Shown here: in pieces, positions 43,410-54,600 of the stretch
Numbering within the stretch: position 1 is the stretch's first letter
Layout of the letters: each line of letters opens with the position of its first letter
Source: an uncultured Bacteroides sp.
GTDB taxonomy: Bacteria; Bacteroidota; Bacteroidia; Bacteroidales; Bacteroidaceae
Direction of reading: 5' to 3'
NCBI RefSeq assembly: GCF_910578895.1
Contig: NZ_CAJTSC010000007.1
Location: forward strand, 1 to 64,000
Length of the DNA: 64,000 bases
Translations under genes and position numbers: made by a program
Notes under the pieces: model-generated
Told to the model about the DNA's origin: nothing
Seen by the model: the letters and a program-made list of their open reading frames with translations, nothing else
The model's database searches: none

Positions 43410-44966
43410 TCAATTGTCAAAAAAATCAACGAGGTTATACACGTTGTAATTCACCTCTTGCATAAACTTCGCCAGGTAAGGATACATCTTATAATAATTA
43501 TCGTACACCCCCTTGTTGGCAGGTTTTCCGCCATTGTCCGTGCCGTCATCATCCTGATACTTGAACCAGTGCCAGCCTACGCAGTTCTTGGCTTCCAGCA
43601 GACCGAGTGTGAAATGCTGGTAAGCGTATGCGCGGTCCGCCTGCCGGGGCACGGAGAAACCCGCGCCCGATCCGTTGTTCAAATCGGAGTCTTCCACGCC
43701 TTTGGTGTAGAACTCTGTCACAAGAAACGGCTTTCCTGCCCACGCGGCCCAATCTTTCACATACGTATCCAATTCAGGACTCCAACGGCTGTAGTAGTTG
43801 ACAGACACGATGTCGCAATACTTGCCGCAGGCTTCCACCACGTTTTTCATGTATTTGGGCGTGCCGTGCAGGCGGGTTCCCAAATACATCATGCCGGGGT
43901 CGAACGCCTCAACCGCCTCTTTCACGCCCTTGTAGTAGATTTCCGCCAAACGGCCGGCAAACTCGGTGTTCAGTGCCGCCGTCACTTTAGCGGCGCCCTT
44001 CTCTTCCATAAAGGCATCGGCTGCCCGGCGGGCAATATCCTCTTTATCCGCGATTTTCAGAAACTGGTCCAAGATATTGCTGTTCTGCGTGGAGAAGTTA
44101 ATCTCATTATCGGAGAAGAAACCCAACACATTGGCATCTCCCTTGTAAGGAGCCAACGCCTCTGCCACATACTCCGTGCAGAAGGTTGTCCACGCTTCTT
44201 CATTCAGCACCAAGCCCAACAGGTTTTCCGATTTACCCCCCGGATAGTCATATTTGCGTGCCGACTTGAATTTGCCAAGAAAGCCGAATGAAGGTGCAAG
44301 CGTCATCGGCGCATCGGGATGCGCCGCATTGTGTGCCTGTATCTTTGCATACGTGTCCGTGCAGAAAGCCCCCGTGCCATGAAAGCCGATAGATGCCAGT
44401 TCCGCTTGCGAAACGGCAAGCCAGTTCTCATCCGAACCGAAGCGTTCCAGCCATGCCGTGCGGTTGCGCACGGAACTGCCATAGCGCACGGAAGTGACGC
44501 CTCTTTCGTAGTGGGGATAGCCTTCGGGATCGACAATCCACCAACGTCCGTCAGCATCCTTGGTGACATGGAAACGTCCGGTTGCCTCAAATCTGGTTCC
44601 GGTGGTGAGGCTTCCGTACTTGTTGGTGATGGCTTTGTAACCGGCCTCCGTTGTTACTTGGGGTTCGTAATCCGCCATATATGCCACTACGCGCGTATTC
44701 GACTCTGTCCATCTGCTTACAGGTTTAAATTCAGTAGAATACTTCACCGTAATAGGGCGATAAGGCTTGCCCAGCAACGAAGGCGTATAAGCCTGCATCT
44801 TTCCCGGTTCGGGCAACCCTTCGATAATTTCGTTATATTTAGGATCCTCATTGAGGACTACATCGGGCGGCATGAAGTTGGGGTCTTTCACCTCGTAATC
44901 GGTACATGAGACAAGCGTTGCCCCACCCGCCAAAAGCGCTGCTATATAGAATGATTTCATTTTCAT
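43410..44966 (-). CDS. Agarase-like clan GH-A glycoside hydrolase (GH50/GH42-like)
   Basis: A 518-aa lipoprotein (AGGATLVSCTDYE, Cys about 21). The stretch DGRWWIVDPEGYPHYERGVTSVRYG is characteristic of agarase-like (GH50/GH42-related) catalytic domains. Clan GH-A residues are seen as NVLGFFSDNEINF (acid/base Glu near 287) and PFLVTEFYTKG (nucleophile Glu near 417). The enzyme is likely a surface exo- or endo-glycosidase for a galactose-containing polymer; this specificity is inferred from the fold. It lies 76 bp upstream of the GH88 gene on the same strand. Confidence 0.75.
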   Translation of the reverse strand: MKMKSFYIAALLAGGATLVSCTDYEVKDPNFMPPDVVLNEDPKYNEIIEGLPEPGKMQAYTPSLLGKPYRPITVKYSTEFKPVSRWTESNTRVVAYMADYEPQVTTEAGYKAITNKYGSLTTGTRFEATGRFHVTKDADGRWWIVDPEGYPHYERGVTSVRYGSSVRNRTAWLERFGSDENWLAVSQAELASIGFHGTGAFCTDTYAKIQAHNAAHPDAPMTLAPSFGFLGKFKSARKYDYPGGKSENLLGLVLNEEAWTTFCTEYVAEALAPYKGDANVLGFFSDNEINFSTQNSNILDQFLKIADKEDIARRAADAFMEEKGAAKVTAALNTEFAGRLAEIYYKGVKEAVEAFDPGMMYLGTRLHGTPKYMKNVVEACGKYCDIVSVNYYSRWSPELDTYVKDWAAWAGKPFLVTEFYTKGVEDSDLNNGSGAGFSVPRQADRAYAYQHFTLGLLEAKNCVGWHWFKYQDDDGTDNGGKPANKGVYDNYYKMYPYLAKFMQEVNYNVYNLVDFFDN

Positions 44967-44990
44967 GGTTGTTCTTTCTTTAATAAAGTT

Positions 44991-46808
44991 CTACTTGGAT
45001 ACTTTGCGGATTAAACGTACATAACGAACCGGATTTTGAGTATATTTGGCAGCTGCCAATCCCGCACCCCATTGCCCGAAACGTACATAATACATATTAG
45101 CGGCATTCGAAGGATGTTCCGTGCTTGTCAAATAACTATCGCCGGTTTCACTCGGAGTTTTCGCATTCATAACATCCCCGCCGTGTGTTGTAAGAATCAG
45201 GTCCCATGCTGCACGCGCCTGTTTTTCCGCCTCTGTAATAGCTTCGGGCTTCACCGGAGCAGAAGCGGGACCACCGTTATATACCCTGAACACCTCTTCC
45301 ATCTCCTGTCTTGCAGGAAAATACCAACCATCCGTACAATATTCAAGAACCGGGAAATTTCCCGTCGAGGCTTCTCTCATTTTCTGCGTATTGGCTTCTC
45401 CGTCATACTCGTCCGTCACACCGGTAAGTCCGGCAGGTTTAGGCTCTACCCAGTTCATAGGACCATAACGCTTAAGCGATAGAATTTTGGCTTCATTGCC
45501 TTCCGTCCAAAATACGATACCGCCTTCGGCAAGTTGCGTGCCACCATCCTTATCAACGTACTCTCCAATCGTGAATGCCGATGCCGCCGGCATTTTTTCC
45601 TGAGTGACAACTACTTCGACCGCAGCCTGATTTTCTTCCGAACCGGCGGTGAATGTTACGGTAACAGACCGTTCCTTACCACCGGTATTGGCTGTAAGTG
45701 CGATAAAAGTCACTTTATCGCCATTCTGCTCATGCTTGAGCCAAGCCACGTCTTCGCCTGCAACGGTATACGTATATGAATCTTTATTGGTAGTTACAGT
45801 TACTTCTTTAGCAGACCCTTCCTCACTTGCCAAACTTACTTCCGTTGGGGTTACGTTCAGCGTAGCCGGTTCTTCAGGAAACTTATACTTGCCTACCAGC
45901 TTCATGGCACGGGCAAAACGGGTAGTACCGGTCTTTGCTCCCCAATCCAAACCATACTTGCCGAAACGTACATAACGGGCCTTGTCTCCGGCATCGTTTT
46001 CCGTACTTGCCCAATAACTCTCTCCATTGCCACTGGCAGCAGCATTTATTACCGCTCCGCCGAGGTCGGTCAATTTCTTATCAAATACGGCACGGGCTGT
46101 CTTCTCCGAATCACTGATGGCATCAGGGGTGGCATTGGTAAACCCGGCGTCCGCCGGACCTGCTCCATTATATGCCTTGAACAATTCGAGCAATTCATTC
46201 TGCGCGGGCAGATACCAGCCTTCTCCCAGGCTTGTACAGAAAGTAACGGCATCGTCCGCGCCTGCATCGGTATATTTAGCCGTATTCTCCACGCCGTTCA
46301 CAGTGGAAAACGCTTCATGCAACTTCACCGATGCCTCAAACGCTTTTCCACCCTGACGTTGCAAGGAGACAGCCTTGCCCACTTCGGGGTTTTCAGGGTC
46401 TACCCAAAAGACCATGCCCAAACCGTCTTCCGTCAGGTCTCCTACTTTGAGCAACCTGATTTCCGATTCGTCCAACTCGCGTTGAGTCACAATGATTTCC
46501 TCGGTCCATTCGCCCGAAACCAGTTTTACCGCAGCCGTACGCGGTTCGCCCGTTTCGTTGGCTTTCGTCACCGTGTAGATTACTCTGCGTCTGTTTACAT
46601 CGACCGCAAGCCAGTCGGCACTATATTCGGCGATTATATCGGCTACCGTTGTGTTGATAACCACAGTTGCCGAAGAACCCACGTTCTTATATAATGTTAT
46701 TTCCGTTTCACTATTATTGAACTCCGGCATAATCCTCACCTCGTTATACTCTTTGCAAGAGACGAAAACCAGGCACAGAAGGAGTGAAACCCATGCAAAT
46801 CTTTTCAT
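44991..46808 (-). CDS. Duplicated BACON-DUF1566 surface glycan-binding lipoprotein
   Basis: About 605 aa from ATG 46808 (MKRFAWVSLLLCLVFVSCKE), with lipidated Cys near residue 18. Two tandem modules of about 290 aa each combine a BACON-like beta-sandwich (VTQ ending each: IIVTQRELDE and VVVTQEKMPA) with a DUF1566-like domain (WVDPENPEVGK, CTSLGEGWYLPAQNELLELFKAYNG; and the partner CTDGWYFPARQEMEEVFRVYNG). It occupies the SusE/SusF position behind SusD, so a glycan-capture role at the outer membrane is inferred. The extra 26 codons upstream to 46886 overlap susD and are rejected. Confidence 0.82.
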   Translation of the reverse strand: MKRFAWVSLLLCLVFVSCKEYNEVRIMPEFNNSETEITLYKNVGSSATVVINTTVADIIAEYSADWLAVDVNRRRVIYTVTKANETGEPRTAAVKLVSGEWTEEIIVTQRELDESEIRLLKVGDLTEDGLGMVFWVDPENPEVGKAVSLQRQGGKAFEASVKLHEAFSTVNGVENTAKYTDAGADDAVTFCTSLGEGWYLPAQNELLELFKAYNGAGPADAGFTNATPDAISDSEKTARAVFDKKLTDLGGAVINAAASGNGESYWASTENDAGDKARYVRFGKYGLDWGAKTGTTRFARAMKLVGKYKFPEEPATLNVTPTEVSLASEEGSAKEVTVTTNKDSYTYTVAGEDVAWLKHEQNGDKVTFIALTANTGGKERSVTVTFTAGSEENQAAVEVVVTQEKMPAASAFTIGEYVDKDGGTQLAEGGIVFWTEGNEAKILSLKRYGPMNWVEPKPAGLTGVTDEYDGEANTQKMREASTGNFPVLEYCTDGWYFPARQEMEEVFRVYNGGPASAPVKPEAITEAEKQARAAWDLILTTHGGDVMNAKTPSETGDSYLTSTEHPSNAANMYYVRFGQWGAGLAAAKYTQNPVRYVRLIRKVSK

Positions 46809-46854
46809 ACGATAGTTTCTTTTCTTAGATTTATAAATAAAAACAGGCCACAAA

Positions 46855-48474
46855 TTATTTCCACGGATCGCTTTGAGGGAAGACATCGGCTCCCATCAAG
46901 TCTACCTGATTTTGCGGAATAGGCCACGTCTCATGCTTGCCGTCCACAAAATTCCGGCGACATTCGGCATAATCCTTGTCCAGGTAAGGGTCTTCCGATT
47001 TCAAGTCGCCGCCATGCAGGCGGACGCGTTCGCCCAAGATGCCCAAACGCTTCAGCAACGACCAACGCACACCTTCGAAATGAAGTTCTCGGGCATATTC
47101 GTCCAAAAGCATATCAAGCGTCAGCGGACCGTATTCGTAATCATTGCCGGCACGCTCCCACGTCTTATTGTAGTATTCCACGGCTTTGGCACTGTTACCG
47201 CCGTCGCGATGATAGTAAGCCTCGGCACACATCAGACAGGTCTCCGCCAAACGATATACAATCAAGTCGCGGAAGCTGGTAGTACGGTCGGGCTGGTCGG
47301 CATTGGTCCATTGGTCGAAATGCTTCTTGGACATCGGATGAAGCTTCTCCATATAACCGGCAGATGTGCCATACAGGTCTTTCGGTATCTCCTGTCCGAA
47401 CTTTGCGGACTTCGGGTCGTTATAACGGAATGTATGGATGAAAAGATCCGTGTAACGGTTATCCTTTACTTGGTCATAAAGGCTGAACAGGTAGGTATTG
47501 GGATATACGCGTCCCCAACCGTATCCGCCGCTCTTAGCCTCGAAAGTGCAATCGGCATTGGACTGGTAGCGGGTGGTCGTGATAATTGCCGCACGGTGTC
47601 CCGTCAACGGCGTGCCGCTGCCGCCACCTCCCAGGTTCATCGAAAACTGATACGCCCACAACACTTCCTTCGAGCGGAAATCCGGACCATTGAATACATC
47701 GGCGGTTTTATGCTCCATTGCGTATGTACCATCTTCAAAGATATCCTCACACTCTTTGATAGCCTTATCGTAATCCTTATCCCACATGGCTACCTGCGCA
47801 CGCACATGCTTGGCAGTGGCTTTGGTGACACGGCCCTGGTCGCCGTCCTGCGCTTTCCAGTCGAGCATTCCGATGGCGGTGTCCAGGTCCTTACGGATCA
47901 ATGCGAAGACATCCTCTTTGCTTGCCGGAGTAAAATCGCGCTCCAGATTGCCTACCGTAGTAGGTTCGGTATTCAGGTAAAGGCGTTCAAAGCGCTTCCA
48001 CAATTCGAAATAGGCGCGTCCGCGAAAGAATTTCGCCTCACCGTAGGCACGGCGCGTCAAGGGGTCCGGGTCTTCCACTCCCAATGCTTCCGCTCCCGCT
48101 ATCACCTCGTTCGCCTTACCGATGATGAAGTAGTGCTGTTGCCAGAACTCCTCCACATCACTGTTGTTCGGCATAAAATTCTCAAGTTTGGCAATGGCGG
48201 TACTGGTCCCTGCACGGAATGCCATCAGGTCGGTGCTGTAATCGCACATGGTTACCACATACAGATTGCCGTTGCCATTGTTGTCGGCCCCTTTGGCTAT
48301 CTCCCTGTCCAGCGCATACAAGCCTATCGCCGCACGGTTCAACCCGTCCGGGGAATTAATCAGATAATCGACTGTTATGTTCGTTTTGGATTCCGGATTC
48401 AGAAAATCCTCGCAAGAAGACAATAACATGGTGGATGATATTGCCAAAGCTGCCATATATATTATTCTTTTCAT
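46855..48474 (-). CDS. SusD/RagB-family nutrient-binding outer-membrane lipoprotein
   Basis: A 539-aa lipoprotein with signal SSTMLLSSCEDFLNPES (Cys about residue 21). SusD hallmarks are the N-terminal CEDFLNPESKTNITVDYLINSPDGLNRAAIGLYAL, TPR-like helices (AYGEAKFFRGRAYFELWKRF) and the C-terminal LLDEYARELHFEGVRWSLLKRLGI and YLDKDYAECRRNFVDGKHETWPIPQNQVDL. It forms the lid over the SusC channel encoded just upstream (16-bp gap). The ligand cannot be deduced. Confidence 0.96.
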   Translation of the reverse strand: MKRIIYMAALAISSTMLLSSCEDFLNPESKTNITVDYLINSPDGLNRAAIGLYALDREIAKGADNNGNGNLYVVTMCDYSTDLMAFRAGTSTAIAKLENFMPNNSDVEEFWQQHYFIIGKANEVIAGAEALGVEDPDPLTRRAYGEAKFFRGRAYFELWKRFERLYLNTEPTTVGNLERDFTPASKEDVFALIRKDLDTAIGMLDWKAQDGDQGRVTKATAKHVRAQVAMWDKDYDKAIKECEDIFEDGTYAMEHKTADVFNGPDFRSKEVLWAYQFSMNLGGGGSGTPLTGHRAAIITTTRYQSNADCTFEAKSGGYGWGRVYPNTYLFSLYDQVKDNRYTDLFIHTFRYNDPKSAKFGQEIPKDLYGTSAGYMEKLHPMSKKHFDQWTNADQPDRTTSFRDLIVYRLAETCLMCAEAYYHRDGGNSAKAVEYYNKTWERAGNDYEYGPLTLDMLLDEYARELHFEGVRWSLLKRLGILGERVRLHGGDLKSEDPYLDKDYAECRRNFVDGKHETWPIPQNQVDLMGADVFPQSDPWK

Positions 48475-48490
48475 ATTCTATACATAGTTA

Positions 48491-51400
48491 TTAGAATGAG
48501 ACATTGATGCCAAACACGTACTGCCTTGATTCAGGATAAGCCCCCGGGGTGAGTTCGGGACTATAAGACTTAAAGTCCGTAAACGTCAGCAGGTTGGTTG
48601 CCGTGGCATAAACCCGCAGGCGCGACAAGGAAAGCTGTTTAATCCACTTTGCCGGAAAGCTATATCCCAACTGCAAGGTACGCAAACGGATGTAAGAAGC
48701 ATCCTGGATTGCCAATGCGCCGTGGTAAGGCACATTCGTATTATGGCTGGGACGCGGAAATTCGTCCGACGGATTGAACGGTGTCCAATAGTTTACTTTG
48801 ATACCGTTCAGCTTGCCTTGTAAAGAACCGCCGCTGTTTGACTCGTTCAGGTAAGCGTTCTGAATCTTACGTCCGGACACTCCGTACCAATCCATGTAAA
48901 AATCAATACCTTTCCACTTAAGGGATGTATTCAAGGATAGTGTGAAGTCGGGGTCTTTGGAAATGGGAACACGGTCGTCCGCATTAATCTTGCCGTCACC
49001 GTTGATATCCTTAATCTTCACGGAACCGGGTTGTACATTGTCATCCCGCAAAAGTGCCTTGTCCGCAATGCCGTCGCCGTCCGTATCGATGGTCGGTTTC
49101 AGGACGTACTCCAGTTCATTGTAAGGATTGCGCCTGATGTCAAAATCCTCATACTGGTAAATGCCGTCCGGCACATAATTATAGTACACATTGATAGGTT
49201 CGCCTACAAACCAACGGTTTCCGGGTTGGCTCAACGGTGTGCCGTTCTCATCCACCTGGTCGTCAATCTTCACGATTTCATTGGCGTAACGGCTGAAATT
49301 GGCACCCAGGCTCCAAGTCAGTCCCTTTGTACGGATAACATCCCCACTGATAGTAATATCCACCCCGTGGGATTTCGTTTCGCCCAGGTTGTCAAGTATG
49401 TTCTCATAGCCCAATACCGAGTTTATCTCGCGTCTGACAAGCAAGTCGGTGGTTCTTGTCGCATAATATTCGACCGTTCCCGACAAACGGTTCTTGAAGA
49501 ATGCAAAGTCGACTCCCACATTGGTGGTGCGGGATTGCTCCCATTTCAAGCCGGGATTGGAAAGCTCTTTTCCGGGCAGGTAACCCATGTACATATTATC
49601 GCCGAACTCATAGCGGTATTCATTTGCCAAGCCAAGAGTGGTATAGTTGCCGATGCCGTTCTGATTGCCCACAATGCCGTAACTCAGGCGCAATTTCAAA
49701 TTGTCGACCCAAGACACGTTGCGAAGAAACTCCTCCTGGTTTACGCGCCATGCCAAAGCGACAGAAGGGAATGTGCCCCATTTATTATTCTTACCGAAAC
49801 GGCTCGAACCGTCGCGCCTGACGGCTACGTTCATAATATACCTGTCCATAAGCGTATAGGAAGCACGCCCCATGAACGAAACCAGGTTATTCTCGGAGAA
49901 TGTCCGGACCGGCTTTCCGCTGAACTCGCCATTGGCGATAAAATCCCAACCCATGTCCACAGGCAATGAAGCGGTGGAATATCCCAATCCTTTGGATTGA
50001 GTATGATCCACAGACTGTACGGCAGTCAAAGCTAATTTATGCTTTTTATCCCTGAAGGGAACGTCATACGTGAATATGTTCTCTATCAGATAGCTTCTTT
50101 TCTCGTTATTCGTCAGCTTCGCGGTGGCTCCTCCACCGGGATAATCCGTCTTTTTGGCTTCCCCGTCTTCCTGTTGCCTGTTGTAGAAGGATGTGTTCAA
50201 ACGGTAATTAAATCCTTTAAAAGGTTTCAGTTCCAGAAACAGATTGACACGATAACTGTTGTTACTTATCTCGTGGCTGTAATTCTGTGCCCGGTAAAGG
50301 GGGTTGACGTCATTGGCGGAATTAATGTACTTGGCATAAGTTCCGTCCTCTTCATATACCTTAGCCAACGGCGTACGCGTGATGAACTCGGTAAAATTAC
50401 CGTCCTCACGTTCGCTCTTCGTCAAGGCATAAGAAGTGTTCACACCGAAACCGACCCATTTATTGACCTTGTAATCTACATTCAGCCGGAAAGCCGCCTT
50501 CCGATAACCGGAACCGGTAGTCACCATGCCGTCCTGATTGAAATAATTAAGCCCTGCAGATACGCGAAGCTTGTCGTTTCCGCCGCGTACGGTCACATCA
50601 TGGTTTTGGTAAAGCGCATTTTTCAGCATCAGGTCTTCCCAATCGACAAATCTCCCGCTTGCCCATACTTCCGCCATCACATCATCGCCCAACGCTTCCG
50701 ATATAGGCATTTCACGGGCATCTATAATGCCTTTGTCGTTTGCCATTGCCTCGCGCCGCAACATCAGGTATTCTTCGGGAGAATAAAAATCGAAGTTGCG
50801 CCACAAAGACTGGACACCTACATATCCGTTGTAGTTTACTTCCATCTTGCCTTGGGCGCCGCGTTTGGTAGTCACCAAAATAACCCCGTCGCTGGCACGC
50901 GCGCCATAAATTGCCTGAGAAGCGGCATCCTTCAGGATTTCAATAGACTCGATGCTTTCAGCACTCAGCGTACTGAACTCCTCACCGTCCGATACGGAAC
51001 CGTCGATGACATACAAAGGAGTGTTCTGCGCACTAATGGAGCGGTTGCCGCGAATTGTAATGTTCGGTGCAGATCCCGGTCTTCCGGAAGCACTCGTCAC
51101 ATTGACCCCCGCCACCCGTCCGCGAAGCATGTCTCCCACATTGCCTGCCGGGAAACTCTTCATCTCATCCGTCTTGACGGAAGCCACGGAAGTTGCCACA
51201 TCGCTCTTTCGTTGGTAACCATAGCCTACCACTACCACCTCATCCAATAATTTGGAGTCTTCAGACATTGTCACATCGATAACCTTCCGGCTGCCCACTT
51301 TCTGCTCTTGGTCGGCATAACCTATGTAAGAGAATACAAGCACTGCGTGAGAAGGGGCGCTAATCGAATATTTACCGTCCATATCGGTAATCACACCTGT

Positions 51401-51550
51401 TGTGCTACCTTTTACACGGACATTCACACCAATCAGCGAACCTTGCGCATCAGACACTACCCCTGTCACTTGTACATTTTGCGCATGCATGCCCATCATG
51501 ATTAATAAGAACATGACCGGCACAATTAGTTTTAGACGATTGTTTTTCAT
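48491..51550 (-). CDS. SusC/RagA-family TonB-dependent outer-membrane receptor
   Basis: A 1019-aa outer-membrane transporter. Order: signal peptide (MFLLIMMGMHAQ), carboxypeptidase-regulatory-like domain (VQVTGVVSDAQGSLIGVNVRVKG), TonB box (SKLLDEVVVVGYG), plug domain (VASVKTDEMKSFPAGNVGDMLRGRVAGVNVTSASGRPG, IRGNRSI, DAASQAIYGARASDGVILVTTKRG) and a 22-strand barrel ending in an aromatic residue (YVFGINVSF). With SusD it imports oligosaccharides. It follows the GH86-like gene by 109 bp. Confidence 0.97.
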   Translation of the reverse strand: MKNNRLKLIVPVMFLLIMMGMHAQNVQVTGVVSDAQGSLIGVNVRVKGSTTGVITDMDGKYSISAPSHAVLVFSYIGYADQEQKVGSRKVIDVTMSEDSKLLDEVVVVGYGYQRKSDVATSVASVKTDEMKSFPAGNVGDMLRGRVAGVNVTSASGRPGSAPNITIRGNRSISAQNTPLYVIDGSVSDGEEFSTLSAESIESIEILKDAASQAIYGARASDGVILVTTKRGAQGKMEVNYNGYVGVQSLWRNFDFYSPEEYLMLRREAMANDKGIIDAREMPISEALGDDVMAEVWASGRFVDWEDLMLKNALYQNHDVTVRGGNDKLRVSAGLNYFNQDGMVTTGSGYRKAAFRLNVDYKVNKWVGFGVNTSYALTKSEREDGNFTEFITRTPLAKVYEEDGTYAKYINSANDVNPLYRAQNYSHEISNNSYRVNLFLELKPFKGFNYRLNTSFYNRQQEDGEAKKTDYPGGGATAKLTNNEKRSYLIENIFTYDVPFRDKKHKLALTAVQSVDHTQSKGLGYSTASLPVDMGWDFIANGEFSGKPVRTFSENNLVSFMGRASYTLMDRYIMNVAVRRDGSSRFGKNNKWGTFPSVALAWRVNQEEFLRNVSWVDNLKLRLSYGIVGNQNGIGNYTTLGLANEYRYEFGDNMYMGYLPGKELSNPGLKWEQSRTTNVGVDFAFFKNRLSGTVEYYATRTTDLLVRREINSVLGYENILDNLGETKSHGVDITISGDVIRTKGLTWSLGANFSRYANEIVKIDDQVDENGTPLSQPGNRWFVGEPINVYYNYVPDGIYQYEDFDIRRNPYNELEYVLKPTIDTDGDGIADKALLRDDNVQPGSVKIKDINGDGKINADDRVPISKDPDFTLSLNTSLKWKGIDFYMDWYGVSGRKIQNAYLNESNSGGSLQGKLNGIKVNYWTPFNPSDEFPRPSHNTNVPYHGALAIQDASYIRLRTLQLGYSFPAKWIKQLSLSRLRVYATATNLLTFTDFKSYSPELTPGAYPESRQYVFGINVSF

Positions 51551-51659
51551 TTATACATTAAGATTAAATTTACAACAAGACAAAAGTCACGAAAAAGACA
51601 AAGCTGCCATAAAAGGATTGTACGAAAAGAAAGCACTATCATACACCCCCCGGTTCATG

Positions 51660-54600
51660 CTACCAAACCAGCAGTTGCGGACCATTCCCGCCCTCTTTCG
51701 TATGGAAAGAGCAGGTTCTTCCGTTATCGGCATCATCGCCCAACTGCCTGGCTTCTCTTACCAATACAAAAGTTATCTCCCGTTCCCGGCAGTTGCGGAG
51801 CAATCCGGTAACATCCAGTTGATGATAACCCGGCGTCCGGTTCACCGCAATCTCACCCGCCACGTGCGCGGTATTCCCCACATCCGTTACACGTACCTGC
51901 TTCCTTTCCAGATTGGGAGCATTTGTCCAGTTTACAGTATGCTCGTCCCAATCATTATTATCCAAAGCATAGACATGGAAACGATAAGGAGCTTCGGCAG
52001 CAGAGTTGCCGTATATCCGGAACAGGGCGGCATTTATTTTCCGCCTGTCCACTCCGGACAAATCGAACTTGACATAACTCACTTGGTTGCCATTTATCCG
52101 GGAAGCATTCATCTCCACGCCCATCCGTTCAGCCTTACCGAAATTCCTCTTATCATTCGTGCCGGGTTTTACCGTGGCATCATCTGTCGCAACTAACGTA
52201 TCCAACGCATTCATACGTATGGGAACGGTAAGAAGCATCACACTTTGGGCAGGAAGTTCAAAAGAGAGCCGCCCGCTCTCCGGAATCTCTTCCGACCAAA
52301 CCACCTCACCATAAGCGTTCGCACTTACCTCTTCGGCAATCACTCTGGTACCGGCGGGAAGCCCTAACGACTTCATGTCCAAAGTCAGGTTATTTGAAAA
52401 GTGTTTGCGCTGCACAAGCCATATATAATACCTCATTTCTTCCGGATTAAAGCATGTAAGGGCATCCACATCATTATCTGCAACGGACTTCACCGTATTC
52501 AACAAAGGACGTTCGTCCTTGAATCCTTTCGCAAAAAGGCGGACCACCTCGCCGGTGCGCTGAATGCCGCTTACATCGTAAGAAGAAGGGATATCCTGTA
52601 CGGACTCCGCATCAAACAATTTGATTTCCCGGACCTTTATACTTCCTTTGTCGGCGGATACGAAGCGGACTTTAGAGGTGGCGACAGGTGCGTCAAACAA
52701 GAAGAACGACTGGGCATAACGCGCATTCTTTTCCACCGTCTCCTTTATATCCGTCCAGACGGCACCATCCCAATACTGCAACTTGAACTCCTTCACACGG
52801 TCGGGAGAAGTATAAACTCCATACGAAGAACCCGTATAGACAACCGCTCCACCCAACACATGGTTTCTGCCCAAATCTATTTCCAGACATTTCTCCGCAT
52901 CTGTGTCCGGAGAGACCCACATAGAAGCATCGGTCTTGTCTCCGTCCGTTATTGTTCTTACAGCCTGCGTGCGGGAAGCGGTCAGGTCGGTTGTCCGCTT
53001 GCCCAATGCCACATTATCATAAGCATCCTCCACAATCCGCTTGCCCTGCCAAATAAAATGATGCCCGGACTTGATGCCGCGCGGATAGGTGCCGCTCGTA
53101 GTATTGGCAAACTTGAAAGCCCACATGCCATAACCCTGATTGAGCGTATTGTTGGTATATTCACCCGCCCATTCCGTAAATAAAGAGGGAGAGTCCATCG
53201 TTTCCTCTTTGTCTATCAGGTAAGCATTCATCCAACGTCCGGTTTCCGTATAGACTATCGGCAACGGTTGCTTCAACGGATGATTTTCCACGATAATTTT
53301 CCGGATGTCCGAAACCTTGGACGCATAGCCCGCAGCCGGCAGATTATACGAATGGGTGGAAAATATATCCAGCAAGTCCCTGCCCGAAGGCAAACCGCGA
53401 TAGTCCGTACGCAGGTTCCTCACAACTTCCGCCCACCAATTGGCATTCGAACCCGCCGTGACGGGACTTACAAAACGCGACTTCAAGCACTTTCCATACA
53501 ACCTGTTCACATCCTGCACGGCACAACAGACGGCATCCGAAACAATTTTCATGGCATCCACATACTGCGTTATCTTCATGGGACCGGCATGGCGATGGTT
53601 AGGCTCATTGTGCATGGCATACATGGTTACGTCTCCGGTTTTGGCAGCATAAAAGGCAAGCGCGTAAAAGCGTTGCCACTGCTTCCACTTATTGCTCCAC
53701 GTGCCGTCAAAATCCGTGGAGTTTATCTGAATGACAGGCTCTATGTTGAGACGCTTCAGCTCCTTCAACACATATTCAAAAACCATTGAATTGGTGGAGA
53801 ACTGCACTTTACGGCAATTCTCCCAAACAGTTTTCCAACGGATAAAGCGATTATGTTCGGGATTGTTTCTCAATTCAGCCTTGCATGCCTCAAAATCATC
53901 CAAGGCGGATAATCCTTCATCATGCAGCACCGCCGACTGAGGAACATAGTCGTTCAAGGAAGTCCAGACACGCAGACTGTTCACATTGGAATATTCAAGC
54001 CAGCCGGAGATATTGCTTCCCGGCAAATAATATCCCTGATTGTAAGCCACGTATTTCATCGACTTCCCGATAACATCTTTGGTTATCGTCACCTGTATCT
54101 CCGTATCAAGAGGTTGCCGAACGGTTTCCGGAACCCCGTTTATTGCCACAGGCACCGGCATATCCTTCTTCTCCTTGCCATATACTTCCACCTCATTAAT
54201 GCGTACCGGTTCGCCGTCCGTGGATACCACGCGGATTTGAAAAGTCTGCAATGCAGGGCGAAAGGTAAATTCGAGCCTGTCCTGCCTGTTTTCCGTACGC
54301 TCCGTATCCGGCAGGTCGGTCCAATTGGCATCATCCCAGTACTGTATCTTAAAGTTCTTCATCGACCAGAATCCCGGCGCTTTCCCTTTTTCCGGTTCTG
54401 TCTGTTCGTTTTCCGGAATACCGGTATAAATAACAATCCGGCTGATATCATAATATCGTTCCAGGTTAATATCCAGAAGATGAGGCGGGCGGGCATTTCC
54501 GGCACTCATCCAGGTTGATTTACGGGAAACAGTTCCGTCCGTCACGTTCGATGCCGGAAACTTGTCCTGTTGCGACGATGCCGTCGCCGGCTTGCGTAAC

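Noticed and set aside
46809..46886. 26-residue extension of the BACON-DUF1566 lipoprotein
   Set aside because: It overlaps susD and displaces the lipoprotein signal from the N-terminus.
46873..48426. 517-codon plus-strand frame opposite susD
   Set aside because: It is an antisense shadow with no recognisable domain, whereas SusD is clear on the other strand.
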